NCBI RefSeq assembly: GCF_001953985.1
Contig: NZ_MBEI01000022.1
Span: 37,208 to 101,207 of the forward strand
DNA: 64,000 nt
Direction: 5' to 3'
Source of the DNA: Mycobacterium colombiense
GTDB taxonomy: Bacteria; Actinomycetota; Actinomycetes; Mycobacteriales; Mycobacteriaceae
Positions 43,984 through 53,414 of the stretch are shown here, one piece after another. Under the pieces are notes generated by a model. It did not search any database. It worked only from the letters and a program-made list of their open reading frames with translations, and had not been told where the DNA came from. The position numbers and the translations under genes are program-made. Every line of letters begins with the position of its first letter. The stretch's first letter is position 1.

Positions 43984-44839
43984 GGGCGGCCACCTCGGTC
44001 AGGAGAACGAGCTCGCGCCGAATGTCCTTGCTGCCGGCGATAATCGCGTACGGAATGGCATGGGCGGTCAGGAACGCATCGAGGCGGTTGCGCCGCGTCT
44101 GCTCGGCGCGCCGGTACGCGGTGACGACGCGGGGGCCGAGGTCGGCCCCGTTCAGGACGAAGCGGCCGGTGGCGACGTCGTATCCGTCGGTGTTGTCGGG
44201 ACCCACCGCGGGCATGTCCGACACCATGGCCCACATGATGTCGTGGCGCCCGGTCAGTCTGGTGAGCACTTCGCTGAGCCGGTCGTCGACCTCCGGTTCG
44301 TCGGAGACGACGATGATCAGCATGGTGTGCCGGTAATGCGTTGCTACATAGTCCAGTTGGGCCGTGACGTCGGTACGACCGGGGCCGCTGCCGGTGTGTT
44401 GATACCAGCGGTGCAGCAGTCCCTCGATGTGCGACTCGCCACGTCGCTGCGGGATGTTCACGCTGCCGCGGCGGTCGCCGTAGACCATGCCGATCTGATC
44501 GGACCGCCGCAAGCCGATCAACCCCACCGCACCCATGATGTGCGCGGCGACGTCGCGTTTGCACTCCCCGCTCGGGGCGAGCGCCGACATGTTGCGACCG
44601 GCGTCGGCGACGAGCAGGATCTTGTGGTGCTTTTCGGACACGAACCGTTTGATGAGCACGCCCCCCGAGCGTGCGGACGCCTTCCAGTCAATGTCCCGGA
44701 CGTCGTCGCCGGGAACGTAGGGGCGTAGGTCGTCGAATTCCATGCTGCGCGTATGCAACAGGGCGTAGCGGCCGCCTTCGAGCAGACCGCGGGTGTCAGT
44801 GCCGAAGTGCGCCTTGGCCCGGTTGAGGTGCTTACCCAC
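43973..44839 (-). CDS. DUF58 protein (MoxR-associated)
   Basis: A 288-residue soluble protein. The family signature RPYVPGDDVRDIDWKASARSG lies near residues 39-59, followed by a VWA-like fold beginning ILLVADAGRNMSA, where the MIDAS is again reduced. DUF58 proteins nearly always accompany MoxR AAA+ ATPases and are thought to be their clients or adaptors. It follows moxR by 8 bp. Confidence 0.92.
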   Translation of the reverse strand: MGKHLNRAKAHFGTDTRGLLEGGRYALLHTRSMEFDDLRPYVPGDDVRDIDWKASARSGGVLIKRFVSEKHHKILLVADAGRNMSALAPSGECKRDVAAHIMGAVGLIGLRRSDQIGMVYGDRRGSVNIPQRRGESHIEGLLHRWYQHTGSGPGRTDVTAQLDYVATHYRHTMLIIVVSDEPEVDDRLSEVLTRLTGRHDIMWAMVSDMPAVGPDNTDGYDVATGRFVLNGADLGPRVVTAYRRAEQTRRNRLDAFLTAHAIPYAIIAGSKDIRRELVLLTEVAARAG

Positions 44840-44847
44840 GATTGGCC

Positions 44848-45849
44848 TCAGGGCACGCGAACGGCACGCAGCGCGGCGTCGATCACGACCTCGGGAGTGA
44901 TGTCGGCGCTGGCCGCTTCGAAACCGAGGATGAGCCGGTGCCGCAGCACCCGGTGCGCGAGATTCGCGATGTCCTCGGGAAGCACGTGCGCGCGTCCGGC
45001 CAACACCGCCTGCGCTCGGGCCGCCTTGCAGAACGCGATCGTGGCACGCGGGCTGGCACCGTACTCGACCAGGCGCGCGATCTGCTTGGGCAGCGCCCGC
45101 GCGGGGTGACGGGTCACGTCGACCAGTTGGCTGGCGTAAAGCATCAGCGCACGGTCCATGTGGACGTGACGCACCACCTCCTGCAGGCGCAACACGTCAT
45201 CGAGGCCGACCACCGGCGCCGTCGGCTGTCCCCTGTCGTAGATGCCGGCGTCGATCCGCGACATGACTTCGACCTCCTCCTGCGGGGAGGGGTAGCGCAC
45301 GATCTCCTTGAGCAGGAAACGGTCGGTCTGCGCCTCGGACAGCGGATAGGTGCCTTCCTGGTCGACGGGGTTCTGGGTGGCTATCACGAGAAACGGATCC
45401 GCAAGGGGGTGGACCTGCCCGGCGATCGTGGTCTGGCGTTCCTCCATCGCCTCGAGCATCGCGCTCTGCGTCTTGGCACTGGACCGGTTGATCTCGTCGA
45501 GCAGCACGACGTTGGCGTGCACCGGACCCAGTTGGGTGACGAAGGAGTTGCTCGCCGAGTCGTAAATCTGGGTGCCGATGATGTCGCTGGGCAGCAGGTC
45601 GGGTGTGCACTGAATGCGTTGAAAGCGGCCATGAATCGACTCGGCGAGCACCTTGGCGGCGGTGGTCTTGGCCAGGCCCGGCACGCTTTCGAGCAGGACG
45701 TGGCCGCCCGCGAGCAGACCGATGAGCAGCGACTCCCGAAGCTCACGCTGCCCGACGATTTTGGTGGCGAACGCCTGGGAGATGGCGTCGACGATCTGTT
45801 GGACGCCGTCGAGTTCGCGCTGATCCGGTTGTATACGTGCTGTAGACAT
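44848..45849 (-). CDS. moxR: MoxR-family AAA+ ATPase
   Basis: A 333-residue AAA+ protein of full family length. It shows the MoxR-type Walker A SVPGLAKTT, Walker B VVLLDEINRSS, sensor 1 in VIATQNPVDQEGTYPL and the arginine-finger region EAQTDRFLL. MoxR proteins act as chaperone-like ATPases in assembly of enzyme complexes or in envelope stress. It heads six overlapping genes ending in the frameshifted TPR-like gene. Mycobacteria have several moxR paralogues; which one this is cannot be settled here. Confidence 0.93.
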   Translation of the reverse strand: MSTARIQPDQRELDGVQQIVDAISQAFATKIVGQRELRESLLIGLLAGGHVLLESVPGLAKTTAAKVLAESIHGRFQRIQCTPDLLPSDIIGTQIYDSASNSFVTQLGPVHANVVLLDEINRSSAKTQSAMLEAMEERQTTIAGQVHPLADPFLVIATQNPVDQEGTYPLSEAQTDRFLLKEIVRYPSPQEEVEVMSRIDAGIYDRGQPTAPVVGLDDVLRLQEVVRHVHMDRALMLYASQLVDVTRHPARALPKQIARLVEYGASPRATIAFCKAARAQAVLAGRAHVLPEDIANLAHRVLRHRLILGFEAASADITPEVVIDAALRAVRVP

Positions 45850-45951
45850 ACGCCCGCTGGGATACCCAGGCGTCGATTTTCCACACTTCCGGCCACACGA
45901 CGCTGCCCGCGTCTGCTCAGCGTGTTCGCGAGCGCCGCACCACCGCTACGG

Positions 45952-47331
45952 CTACGGCTGGTTGCCTTGCGGGGGCCGCTTGTTTTTGGCTTCGGCCTCG
46001 AGCCGCAACCGGATTGCCTTCGCCCGCGCCTCGGCGGCCCGAGCTTGGGCTTCGGCGGCTTCTGCTCCCGCCCAAACCTCGGCGGCCCGGGCGCGAGTTT
46101 CGTCGGCTTCCGCGCGCGCCCGCGACTCGGCGGCCAGCGCCTCGGCTTCGGCGGCTTCGGCGCGCGCCCGCTCCCGCGCCCGCGCCTCGGCGGCCAGGGC
46201 CTGGGTCTCGGCGGCTTCCGCGCGCGCCCGCGACTCGGCCGCCAGCGCTTCTGCTTCGGCGGCCTTTGCCCGCTTGCGAGCTTCGGCCGCAAGGGCCTCG
46301 ATTTCGGCGGCTTCTGCCCGCTTCCTCGCTGCGGCGGCCTGCGCTTGCGCTTCGGCGGCTTCCGCCTGCTTCCGCGCCTCGATGGCCAACGCCTCGGCTT
46401 CGGCAGCTTTTGCGCGTGCCCGTTCCCGTTCCCGCGCCTCGGCGATCAGGGCTTCAGTTTCGGTCGCTTCTGCCTGCGCACGCGCTTCGGCAGCCAAAGC
46501 TTCGGGTTCGGCGGCTTTGGCCCGCCTCCGGGCTTCGGCGGCCAGGGCGTGGGCTTCGGCGGCTTTGGCCTGCTTCCGGGCTTCGGCGGCCAGGGCGTGG
46601 GCTTCGGCGGCCTCTGCCCGCTTGTGCGCCTCGGCGGCCAACGCTTCGGCGGCTGCGGCTTCCGCGCGCGCTCGCTCTCGCACCCGCGCCTCCGCGGCCA
46701 GCGCTTCCGCCACGGCGACCTCTGCCTGCGCCTGAGCCTCGGCGGCCACCGCTTCGGGCTCGGCGGCCAGCGCTTCGGCCGCGGCGGCTTCCTCCTGCGC
46801 CCGCGCCTCGGCGGCCACCGCTTCGGCTTCTGCGGCCAGCGCTTCCGCTTCCGCGGCAAGGGCTTCGGCCGCGGCCGCGTCGGCCCGCGCCCGCGCCGCG
46901 GCGGCCACCGCTTCGGCTTCTGCGGCCAGCGCCTGGGCGGCGGCGGCTTCTGCCTCCGCCCCCACGTGAGCTTCGACCTTGGGTCGCGGCGGCTTCTGCT
47001 TGGACGGCGGCCGGGGCTGATTGACGAGCGGCTGACGGTTCCGCATCGGGGCGCCGGCCGCGGCCCGAGCCTTTTGCTCAGCCTCTCGGTATGGGCCCGC
47101 GAGGAAATCGGTCAATACCAAGGCCACGCCGACCAGCAGTACCAGCGGCAGGGCCAACGATGGGCGGGTGACCATTCCCCAGATACCGGCGACTGTCAGC
47201 GGCGCCGCGAGCAACACGGCAGCCCCCGGATACCGACCGCCTAGGTCGAGGATTGTCGCGGGCACCGCAGACGCGCGAGCGGCCAACGGGAGCCGATCCG
47301 GTCGACTGACGACGACTCTCTGAGACCGCAC
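45952..47331 (-). CDS. Membrane-anchored Ala/Glu-rich helical repeat protein
   Basis: A 459-residue protein. Two membrane segments (about 33-50 and 57-77) are followed by a Pro/Lys-rich linker (about 95-120) and then about 325 residues of almost pure Ala, Glu, Arg and Lys, built on a 15-residue theme (ALAAEARxRAEAAEA). Such composition predicts a long coiled coil or single alpha-helix, here projecting from the membrane into the cytoplasm or wall. The C-terminus ends KNKRPPQGNQP. Function unknown; a structural or septal scaffold is conceivable. The GTG start has GGAGCGG before it. It lies 102 bp upstream of moxR and could be co-transcribed. Confidence 0.8.
   Translation of the reverse strand: MRSQRVVVSRPDRLPLAARASAVPATILDLGGRYPGAAVLLAAPLTVAGIWGMVTRPSLALPLVLLVGVALVLTDFLAGPYREAEQKARAAAGAPMRNRQPLVNQPRPPSKQKPPRPKVEAHVGAEAEAAAAQALAAEAEAVAAAARARADAAAAEALAAEAEALAAEAEAVAAEARAQEEAAAAEALAAEPEAVAAEAQAQAEVAVAEALAAEARVRERARAEAAAAEALAAEAHKRAEAAEAHALAAEARKQAKAAEAHALAAEARRRAKAAEPEALAAEARAQAEATETEALIAEARERERARAKAAEAEALAIEARKQAEAAEAQAQAAAARKRAEAAEIEALAAEARKRAKAAEAEALAAESRARAEAAETQALAAEARARERARAEAAEAEALAAESRARAEADETRARAAEVWAGAEAAEAQARAAEARAKAIRLRLEAEAKNKRPPQGNQP
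45990..46980 (-). repeat. ~45 bp tandem-like repeats encoding an Ala/Glu/Arg helix
   Basis: Degenerate 45 bp periods encode ALAAEARxRAEAAEA-type blocks for about 325 residues. Some neighbours are near-identical (for example around 46540-46600, where GGCCAGGGCGTGGGCTTCGG recurs), so unit loss or gain by recombination is likely. Confidence 0.75.
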
Positions 47332-47629
47332 GATCCCGCTCCTTTATGGAGATGCTGGCTCATAAGAGTACTGCGCTATCGGCCGTTCCGGTGTATCAAA
47401 TTTTCGTGTCGAAGTAGCGATGTCGCCGCAGTACCGTAGCCAGACCGGACGGCTTGGGAGGTGCCGGTAGTTTCGCGGCGATGGCGAGCGTAGGTGCGGC
47501 CGTCGAACGCTGGGATCTGGACGATCTAGCACCGGTGCCGATGGGATTCCACAATCCCTCGTGAATCGGGTGGCAAGCCTCTACGCTGCCGATAATCATG
47601 CTGCGTCTTCCGGCGAGGAGGTTGAGCGC
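47332..47629. other. Divergent intergenic region
   Basis: 298 bp between the helical repeat gene and the TylF-like gene. It is more A+T-rich near 47345-47420 than its neighbours, which fits promoters for one or both genes. No operator-like inverted repeat or RNA gene was recognised. Confidence 0.4.
47615..47621 (+). promoter_or_regulatory. Shine-Dalgarno site fixing the start at 47630
   Basis: GAGGAGG at 47615-47621, 8 nt before ATG 47630. The reading frame is open from an upstream GTG (47561), but that codon has no such site. Confidence 0.65.
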
Positions 47630-48382
47630 ATGGAGCCGTCGACGGCGTCAGATTATCCGTGTAGCAACGGATTCAATTGGGCCCAATTAGTGAAAATGCC
47701 GATCGTGAGCGACGAATGGCATCATGGGCATCAAATCCTCAATTTCTACCCGATGGACAAGGACTATCGAGAATCGCCGGCAGCGAGGACGATGGTGGCC
47801 GAGCACTTCGGCAATGCCAAGGCCCTGGACACTGACGCGGAATTGCTCAAATTCGGCTCCGACCACGTTACGTTGGCGGGCGCGTTTTTGGAGATGGGCG
47901 TATGCACCGGCAGAACCATCAACTTCGTTGCCGCGCTCAATCCCCGGCAACGCATCTGGGGATTCGATTCCTTCGACGGCCTTCCTGAACGCTGGGCCCG
48001 CGCCGACATCACCGTTCCCCAAGGTACTTTTCGGGCGAACGTCGAGGGGTGGATGCCCCCGGTGCTCCATAACGTAACTTTGGTAAAAGGCATGTTCCAC
48101 GAAACCCTTCCGGAGTTCAAAAACCGAGTGCTGAAATCCACTCCCATCGCTTTCCTGCATGTCGATTGCGATATTTACACGTCGACGAAAGAGATTTTCC
48201 ATCAGCTGGCCGACAATATTATGTCAGGTACAGTAATCGTATTTGATGAGTTTTATAACTACCCGGGCTCCGAGGAACAGGAGTTCAGGGCATTCCAGGA
48301 ATTCCTGGACCAAACCGGAAGGAAACCGGTCTACCTGGCCTACAACCAGTACTTCGAACAAGCGGTCGTCCGGATTGCCTGA
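47630..48382 (+). CDS. TylF/MycF-like SAM-dependent O-methyltransferase, low G+C
   Basis: A 250-residue methyltransferase of the TylF (macrocin O-methyltransferase) type. Motif I reads FLEMGVCTGRTINFVAAL, followed by IWGFDSFDGLPERW; the metal-binding acidic motif is FLHVDCDIYTST, and VIVFDEFYNYPG supplies further metal ligands. These enzymes methylate sugar or polyketide hydroxyls with Mg2+. Positions 48121-48240 are about 45% G+C, far below the neighbours, which points to recent acquisition. No glycosyltransferase genes lie nearby, so the substrate is unclear. It is convergent with the UvrA-like gene. Confidence 0.87.
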   Translation: MEPSTASDYPCSNGFNWAQLVKMPIVSDEWHHGHQILNFYPMDKDYRESPAARTMVAEHFGNAKALDTDAELLKFGSDHVTLAGAFLEMGVCTGRTINFVAALNPRQRIWGFDSFDGLPERWARADITVPQGTFRANVEGWMPPVLHNVTLVKGMFHETLPEFKNRVLKSTPIAFLHVDCDIYTSTKEIFHQLADNIMSGTVIVFDEFYNYPGSEEQEFRAFQEFLDQTGRKPVYLAYNQYFEQAVVRIA

Positions 48383-48400
48383 CAAGATTTGCGATGGCGC

Positions 48401-50953
48401 TTAAGCCGGTAAGCACTCGGCTTGTGCCAGGCGCCTCGCCAGATACGGCGCCGTGCGGCTGTGCTTCGCACGTGCCACCTTCTTCGGCGGGCCCGCCGCA
48501 ACGACCCGTCCGCCGTCGCTGCCGGCTCCCGGTCCCAGGTCGATCACCCAGTCCGCACCCGCGACCATCCGCATGTCGTGTTCGGCCACCACGACGGTAT
48601 TGCCCGAGTCGACCAGACGGTGCAGTTGACGGTCGAGCAAATCCACATCGGCGGGGTGAAGCCCGGTGGTCGGCTCGTCGAGGACGTAGAGAGTATGCCC
48701 TCGCCGGGGTCTCTGCAGTTCGGCGGCGAGCTTGATCCGCTGCGCCTCGCCACCCGACAGCTCGGTCGCGGGCTGTCCGAGACGCAGATAGCCCAGTCCG
48801 ACCTCTTGCAGAGTGGTCAGGCTCCGTGCCGCGCTTGCGACGTCGGCTAAAAACTCGGAGGCCTCATCGACGGTCATCGCGAGCACGTCGGCGATCGTAC
48901 GGTCGCGATAGCGCACCTCGAGTGTCTCGTCGGAGTAACGCGCTCCCTGACACGCCGGACATGTGGCGTATGTGCCTGGCAAGAACAACAATTCGACCGA
49001 GACGAACCCCTCCCCCTGACAGGTGGGGCAGCGCCCTTCGGCCACGTTGAACGAGAACCTGCCCGCTGTCCAGCCGCGGCGACGCGCCTTCGGGGTCGTG
49101 GCGAATTCACGCCGCACGGCATCGAACAGGCCGGTGTAGGTCGCCAGCGTCGAGCGCGGCGTGCGTCCGATCGGGCGCTGGTCGACGGATACCAGTCGGT
49201 TGATCTCCTCGGTCCCCTCTGCCGTCACACCGACACTCGCGTCGTGATCGAGATCGACGATCCCACTGTCGGTTTCGTCGTCATCGGATTCCGCCGGCTC
49301 GGCCATCCGTCCGGTGCCGAGATGGCTGTGCACGACATCGCCGAGGACCTTGACGACGAGCGTCGACTTGCCGGAACCAGACACACCGGTGACCGCGGTG
49401 TACACCCCGAGTGGCAGGTCCACGTCGAGGTCTCTCAAATTGTGGAAGCAGATCCCGCGCAGCCGCAGCCAGCCGGCGTGCGTGCGCGGTTGGCGAGGCG
49501 GCGGGCCGTCCTCCTCGAAAAGGTATTTGCGAGTGACCGAGCCCTCGATGTCGGCGAGACCCGGCACCGGTCCGCTGTAGAGCACGCCCCCACCGAGCTC
49601 TCCGGCCCCTGGTCCCACGTCGACGATCCAGTCGGCACGGCGTACCACGTCCATGTCGTGCTCGACCACGAATAGCGAATTGCCCGCGCGCCGCAGGCGA
49701 TCGAGCACCTCGAGTAGCGGTTCGGCGTCGGCAGGGTGCAGTCCGGCCGACGGCTCGTCTAACACATAGAGCACGCCGAACAAGCCGGCCCGCAGTTGAG
49801 TAGCCAGCCGCAACCGCTGCAATTCGCCGGGTGACACCGTCGGAGTGCGGCGACTGAGCGTGAGATAACCGAGGCCGAGATCGATGAGTACCTGCAGGCG
49901 TGCGACGAGGTCGGCGGCGATCATCGTCGCCACTTCCGTCAGCTCACCGGATTTCGTGGACTCGTACGCGGCAGCGGCATCGGTCCGAGAAGCCGTCGGG
50001 CGCAACGCCTCAGCAAGGTCGGCCAACGGCATCGCCGTGTAGTCGGCGATGGTGCGCCCGGCGAACGTCACCTTCAGCGCCTCCGGTCGCAGCCCGGAGC
50101 CGTCGCATACCGGGCACTCGACGCTGTCGACGAATTGCAGTACGCGGCGACGCATCATCGCGCTATGGGAGTTGGCCAACGTGTGCCGGACGTGACGTTC
50201 GGCGCTGGAGAACGTGCCGTTGTAGTAATAGTCGGCCTGCACCGGGTGCTGGCTCGGATCGATTTCGACCGTCGGTTGCTCATCGGTGAACAGGATCCAA
50301 TTGCGTTGCCGCTTAGGGAGTTTGTGCCATGGCTTGTCGATGTCGTACCCGAGCGTGACGAGGATGTCGCGGAGGTTTTGGCCCTGCCACGCTCCCGGCC
50401 ATGCGGCCACCGCGCCTTCGCGGATGGTCAGCGACGGGTCGGGTACCAGCGTTTCTTCGGTCACCCGGTGGATTCGTCCCAACCCGTGGCATTCGGGGCA
50501 CGCCCCCACCGCGGTGTTCGGCGAGAACGCATCGGAGTCCAGTCGTTCCGTGGCCCCGCGCGGGTAGGTGCCGGCGCGGGAGAACAGCATCCTCAGCAGG
50601 TTCGACAGGGTGGTGACGGTGCCGACCGTCGACCGCGACGTCGCCGAACCCCGGCGCTGCTGCAGTGCGACGGCAGGCGGTAGCCCGGTGATGTCATCCA
50701 CCTTCGGTGCGCCGGTTGGCAATAGCAGTCGACGGGCGTACGGAGCGACTGATTCGAAGTAGCGGCGCTGGGCCTCGGCATAGATGGTCCCGAAGGCCAG
50801 CGACGATTTGCCGGATCCGGAGATTCCGGTGAACGCGACCAGCGCGTCGCGCGGCGCTACGACGTCGACACCCCGCAGGTTGTGGACCCGCGTCCCGTAA
50901 ACACGCACGCAAGGGTCGATTTCGTCCGTGCTTCGATTGGACATTTGCGTCAT
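48401..50953 (-). CDS. UvrA-like ABC ATPase (UvrA2/drug-resistance type)
   Basis: About 850 residues with two ABC modules: Walker A motifs [10 protein letters not shown] and [10 protein letters not shown], signature motifs [11 protein letters not shown] and [11 protein letters not shown]. UvrA-type zinc-finger Cys pairs are seen in CPECHG/CPVCDG and CPTCQG/CPACQG. It is shorter than housekeeping UvrA (about 970) and the first signature is VSPGE rather than LSGGE. Proteins of this class include UvrA2 and DrrC, which give tolerance to DNA-binding drugs. Start chosen at ATG 50953; ATG 50944 is equally possible. Divergent from the hydrolase gene by about 100 bp. Confidence 0.9.
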   Translation of the reverse strand: MTQMSNRSTDEIDPCVRVYGTRVHNLRGVDVVAPRDALVAFTGISGSGKSSLAFGTIYAEAQRRYFESVAPYARRLLLPTGAPKVDDITGLPPAVALQQRRGSATSRSTVGTVTTLSNLLRMLFSRAGTYPRGATERLDSDAFSPNTAVGACPECHGLGRIHRVTEETLVPDPSLTIREGAVAAWPGAWQGQNLRDILVTLGYDIDKPWHKLPKRQRNWILFTDEQPTVEIDPSQHPVQADYYYNGTFSSAERHVRHTLANSHSAMMRRRVLQFVDSVECPVCDGSGLRPEALKVTFAGRTIADYTAMPLADLAEALRPTASRTDAAAAYESTKSGELTEVATMIAADLVARLQVLIDLGLGYLTLSRRTPTVSPGELQRLRLATQLRAGLFGVLYVLDEPSAGLHPADAEPLLEVLDRLRRAGNSLFVVEHDMDVVRRADWIVDVGPGAGELGGGVLYSGPVPGLADIEGSVTRKYLFEEDGPPPRQPRTHAGWLRLRGICFHNLRDLDVDLPLGVYTAVTGVSGSGKSTLVVKVLGDVVHSHLGTGRMAEPAESDDDETDSGIVDLDHDASVGVTAEGTEEINRLVSVDQRPIGRTPRSTLATYTGLFDAVRREFATTPKARRRGWTAGRFSFNVAEGRCPTCQGEGFVSVELLFLPGTYATCPACQGARYSDETLEVRYRDRTIADVLAMTVDEASEFLADVASAARSLTTLQEVGLGYLRLGQPATELSGGEAQRIKLAAELQRPRRGHTLYVLDEPTTGLHPADVDLLDRQLHRLVDSGNTVVVAEHDMRMVAGADWVIDLGPGAGSDGGRVVAAGPPKKVARAKHSRTAPYLARRLAQAECLPA

Positions 50954-51052
50954 CTTGCACAGCCGGATACCCCCAGTTGGGGCCGCACAAGCGCGACGCT
51001 TGCCGCTCGACACCGTTTTAAGGCCCGGCCGGCTGGGAATTCCGCCGAGGCC

Positions 51053-52204
51053 ATGACGGAGACATCACCAAGCCGCATCCGCCTGAGCCATCACGTCGTG
51101 GAACTCGATGACGGGCGCCGGATTGGACTTTCAGTCGGCGGCCGCGGAGTGCCGTTGTTGTTCATGCACGGGCTCCTGCTCAGTCGTAGGGCATACCTCC
51201 GGATGCTCAGCCGGATCGCCGGGATGGGATTTCTGGTCGTCGCGGTCGATGCCGCCGGTCACGGCGACACCGGGCGACTGCCCGGCGACGCGTGCGCCTT
51301 CACCGATCGCGCCAATTCGGTGTTGCGCACGCTGGACGCCCTCGGCATCGGGCAAGCGTTGTTCGTGGGCCATTCGATGGGCGGCCGAATGACCATCCAG
51401 CTGGCCGCACGCGCGCCCGAGCGGGTACTCGCCGCCGTGCTGTTCGACCCGGCGGCCGGCGCGCAATTCGACACGACCATCCCAAAACTGGTGAGGTCGC
51501 CAACCAAGGCGTTGGGCGCGGCCTACACCGCGTTCCGCGACACACTGGGCGACCCCACGCAGCTCTCACCGAGCGAGCAGCTCGGATACTTCCGCGTGCT
51601 GGCCGCGGTGGCGGTGCCCAACCTGCGTTATCCCCTCGTGGCCGTGCGAACGATCAAGGCCATCATCGAGTCCGGTGATTACACGCCGATGCTGCACACC
51701 ATGCGCGACGAGGGGATGCCCACGATGGTGGTGCACGCCGAAAAGGACATGATCGTGCCGTTCCAACACGCGCGCGACATCGCCGACGAGTCCGACGCCA
51801 CGCTGTACAAGGTGCCGGACGCGTATCACTCGTGGATGATCGCCAATCCCCGGCAGGGCGCCGACGCGTTTCGTCAACTGCTCGACGGTGAACTGGGCGA
51901 GGTGCTTCGCAACGCCGCCGACGCGATGGGCATCGCCGACCTCGATGACCACGAGGCGTGGGAGCGCGAATTGCTGGACCCCGACGCTCTGGTGTTGCAG
52001 TTCATCCACGGCCGCGACCGAATCGAAATCGGGCCCGAGGAGCTCGACCATGTCGACCTCGAGCTGGTCCGCAGTCCGGAGCGTTCGCAGGAACGGATGT
52101 CGTGGGCTCGACGAACGTATCGCCGGTGGGCGGCCAAGCACCTGCATGAGGCGCGATCGTCGATCCGGAAGAAGACCCGGATCGAGCCGGAGCACGGCGA
52201 ATAG
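51053..52204 (+). CDS. Alpha/beta hydrolase with C-terminal extension
   Basis: A 383-residue protein. Residues about 20-285 form an alpha/beta-hydrolase with oxyanion motif LLFMHGLLLS, nucleophile Ser108 in VGHSMGG, the likely Asp in HAEKDMIVP and His in DAYHSWM. The last 100 residues, rich in acidic and then basic residues, are extra to the core domain. Substrate unknown. It lies 25 bp before the ATP-grasp gene, so the two are probably co-transcribed and serve one pathway. Confidence 0.85.
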   Translation: MTETSPSRIRLSHHVVELDDGRRIGLSVGGRGVPLLFMHGLLLSRRAYLRMLSRIAGMGFLVVAVDAAGHGDTGRLPGDACAFTDRANSVLRTLDALGIGQALFVGHSMGGRMTIQLAARAPERVLAAVLFDPAAGAQFDTTIPKLVRSPTKALGAAYTAFRDTLGDPTQLSPSEQLGYFRVLAAVAVPNLRYPLVAVRTIKAIIESGDYTPMLHTMRDEGMPTMVVHAEKDMIVPFQHARDIADESDATLYKVPDAYHSWMIANPRQGADAFRQLLDGELGEVLRNAADAMGIADLDDHEAWERELLDPDALVLQFIHGRDRIEIGPEELDHVDLELVRSPERSQERMSWARRTYRRWAAKHLHEARSSIRKKTRIEPEHGE

Positions 52205-52229
52205 GGCTCGGGGTTCAATGGGAGGTCCG

Positions 52230-53414
52230 ATGTCCGGATTTGGTCGAAAGACCGTGCTGATCACCTTCGGTCGGTCATATCTGTCACTCCACCTGGCCCG
52301 CCTGATGGGCGCCGCGGGACACGACGTGCTGATCACAGACTCGGTGCGGTTTCCGGTGTCCAGGTTCTCATCGGTGGTCAAAAAGACGTTCCGTGCACCG
52401 CGGCCGAGGTATGAGCCGGTTGAGTGGGCGCAGGCGCTCGCGGACATCGTCCGCGAGGAGGGCGTCGACATGGTCGTGACGGTCCACGAGGGGACCGAGA
52501 TCTTGGCAAACACGATCAAGCGACATCCCGATCTCTTCCCGGACCGCCAGAAGTTGTTCTTATCCAGTTTCGATCTCGAGGCCCGGCTGGAAAACAAGTA
52601 CGAGTTCCAGGCCGCGCTCAAGACGCTGGGCATGCCCACGCTCGACTTCGCGCTCGTCCGCAGCCAGGAGGAGCTCGAAGCGTTGGACTTCGACCAGCCC
52701 TTCGCCCTCAAGCGCGTCTACTCGCGGGGGTCGCAGGAAGTCCAAAAGGTGCGTCCGGGTGAACTGCCGCGCGGCCTGAGTTTCGAAGAGGAGAATCCGT
52801 GGATTGCCCAGGAATGGGCCGACGGCACGAGCTATTGCTCGTATTCCGTCTGCCACGAGGGTCAGGTGAAAGCACACGCACTTTACCCGGTGCGTTACGC
52901 GATCGACGGCACGTCGTGCCTGTTCTTCGAGTCCGTCCAGCACGAGGCTATCGCTGAATGGACGCGCGAGTGCGTCAAGGCGTTCAATTTCACCGGGCAG
53001 ATGGGGCTGGACTTCATCGAAGTGCCCGGCCGAGGGCTCTTCACGGTTGAATGCAATCCGCGTGCAACCAGCGGAATCCTGTTGTTCGATCCGGAAACGC
53101 GGGTCGACAGGGCATTTTTCGGCGTGAACGACGAGCTCATCACGCCCCAGCCCGGTGTGAGCAAGATGCTGGGTCCGGGGATGCTGATGTACGGGTGGCG
53201 CAAATCGTCGTTGCAGGACAACACCTTCCGCGGATTTCTGCGAGATTACCGCCGTACCGACGACGCCGTCTTCACCCGCAGCGATCTCAGGCCCACCCTG
53301 GCGCTGCCACTCGTCGCGGCAACCATTTTCACCGAGGCGGCTCGTTATCGGGTGAATATCCCGGACGCGTTCATGCACGACCACGACTGGGACGGCGGTG
53401 ACCTACCGCTGTGA
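52230..53414 (+). CDS. ATP-grasp domain enzyme (carboxylate-amine/thiol ligase-like)
   Basis: A 394-residue protein. The N-terminal Rossmann-like part (KTVLITFGRSYLSLHLARL) precedes an ATP-grasp core with NKYEFQAALKTLGMP, PFALKRVYSRGSQEV (ATP-binding Lys), EEENPWIAQEWADG and the metal motif GLFTVECNPRATSG. Such enzymes join a carboxylate to an amine or other nucleophile through an acyl-phosphate. No carrier or peptide substrate gene is seen, so the product is unknown. ATG 52230 is chosen because GGGAGGT lies just before it; ATG 52218 is in frame. The 3' end overlaps the convergent hydrolase gene by 12 bp. Confidence 0.87.
   Translation: MSGFGRKTVLITFGRSYLSLHLARLMGAAGHDVLITDSVRFPVSRFSSVVKKTFRAPRPRYEPVEWAQALADIVREEGVDMVVTVHEGTEILANTIKRHPDLFPDRQKLFLSSFDLEARLENKYEFQAALKTLGMPTLDFALVRSQEELEALDFDQPFALKRVYSRGSQEVQKVRPGELPRGLSFEEENPWIAQEWADGTSYCSYSVCHEGQVKAHALYPVRYAIDGTSCLFFESVQHEAIAEWTRECVKAFNFTGQMGLDFIEVPGRGLFTVECNPRATSGILLFDPETRVDRAFFGVNDELITPQPGVSKMLGPGMLMYGWRKSSLQDNTFRGFLRDYRRTDDAVFTRSDLRPTLALPLVAATIFTEAARYRVNIPDAFMHDHDWDGGDLPL

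Noticed and set aside
44842..47244. 800-codon plus-strand open frame opposite moxR and the helical repeat gene
   Set aside because: It is a shadow of high-G+C coding on the minus strand; the minus-strand frames carry clear MoxR motifs and membrane segments.
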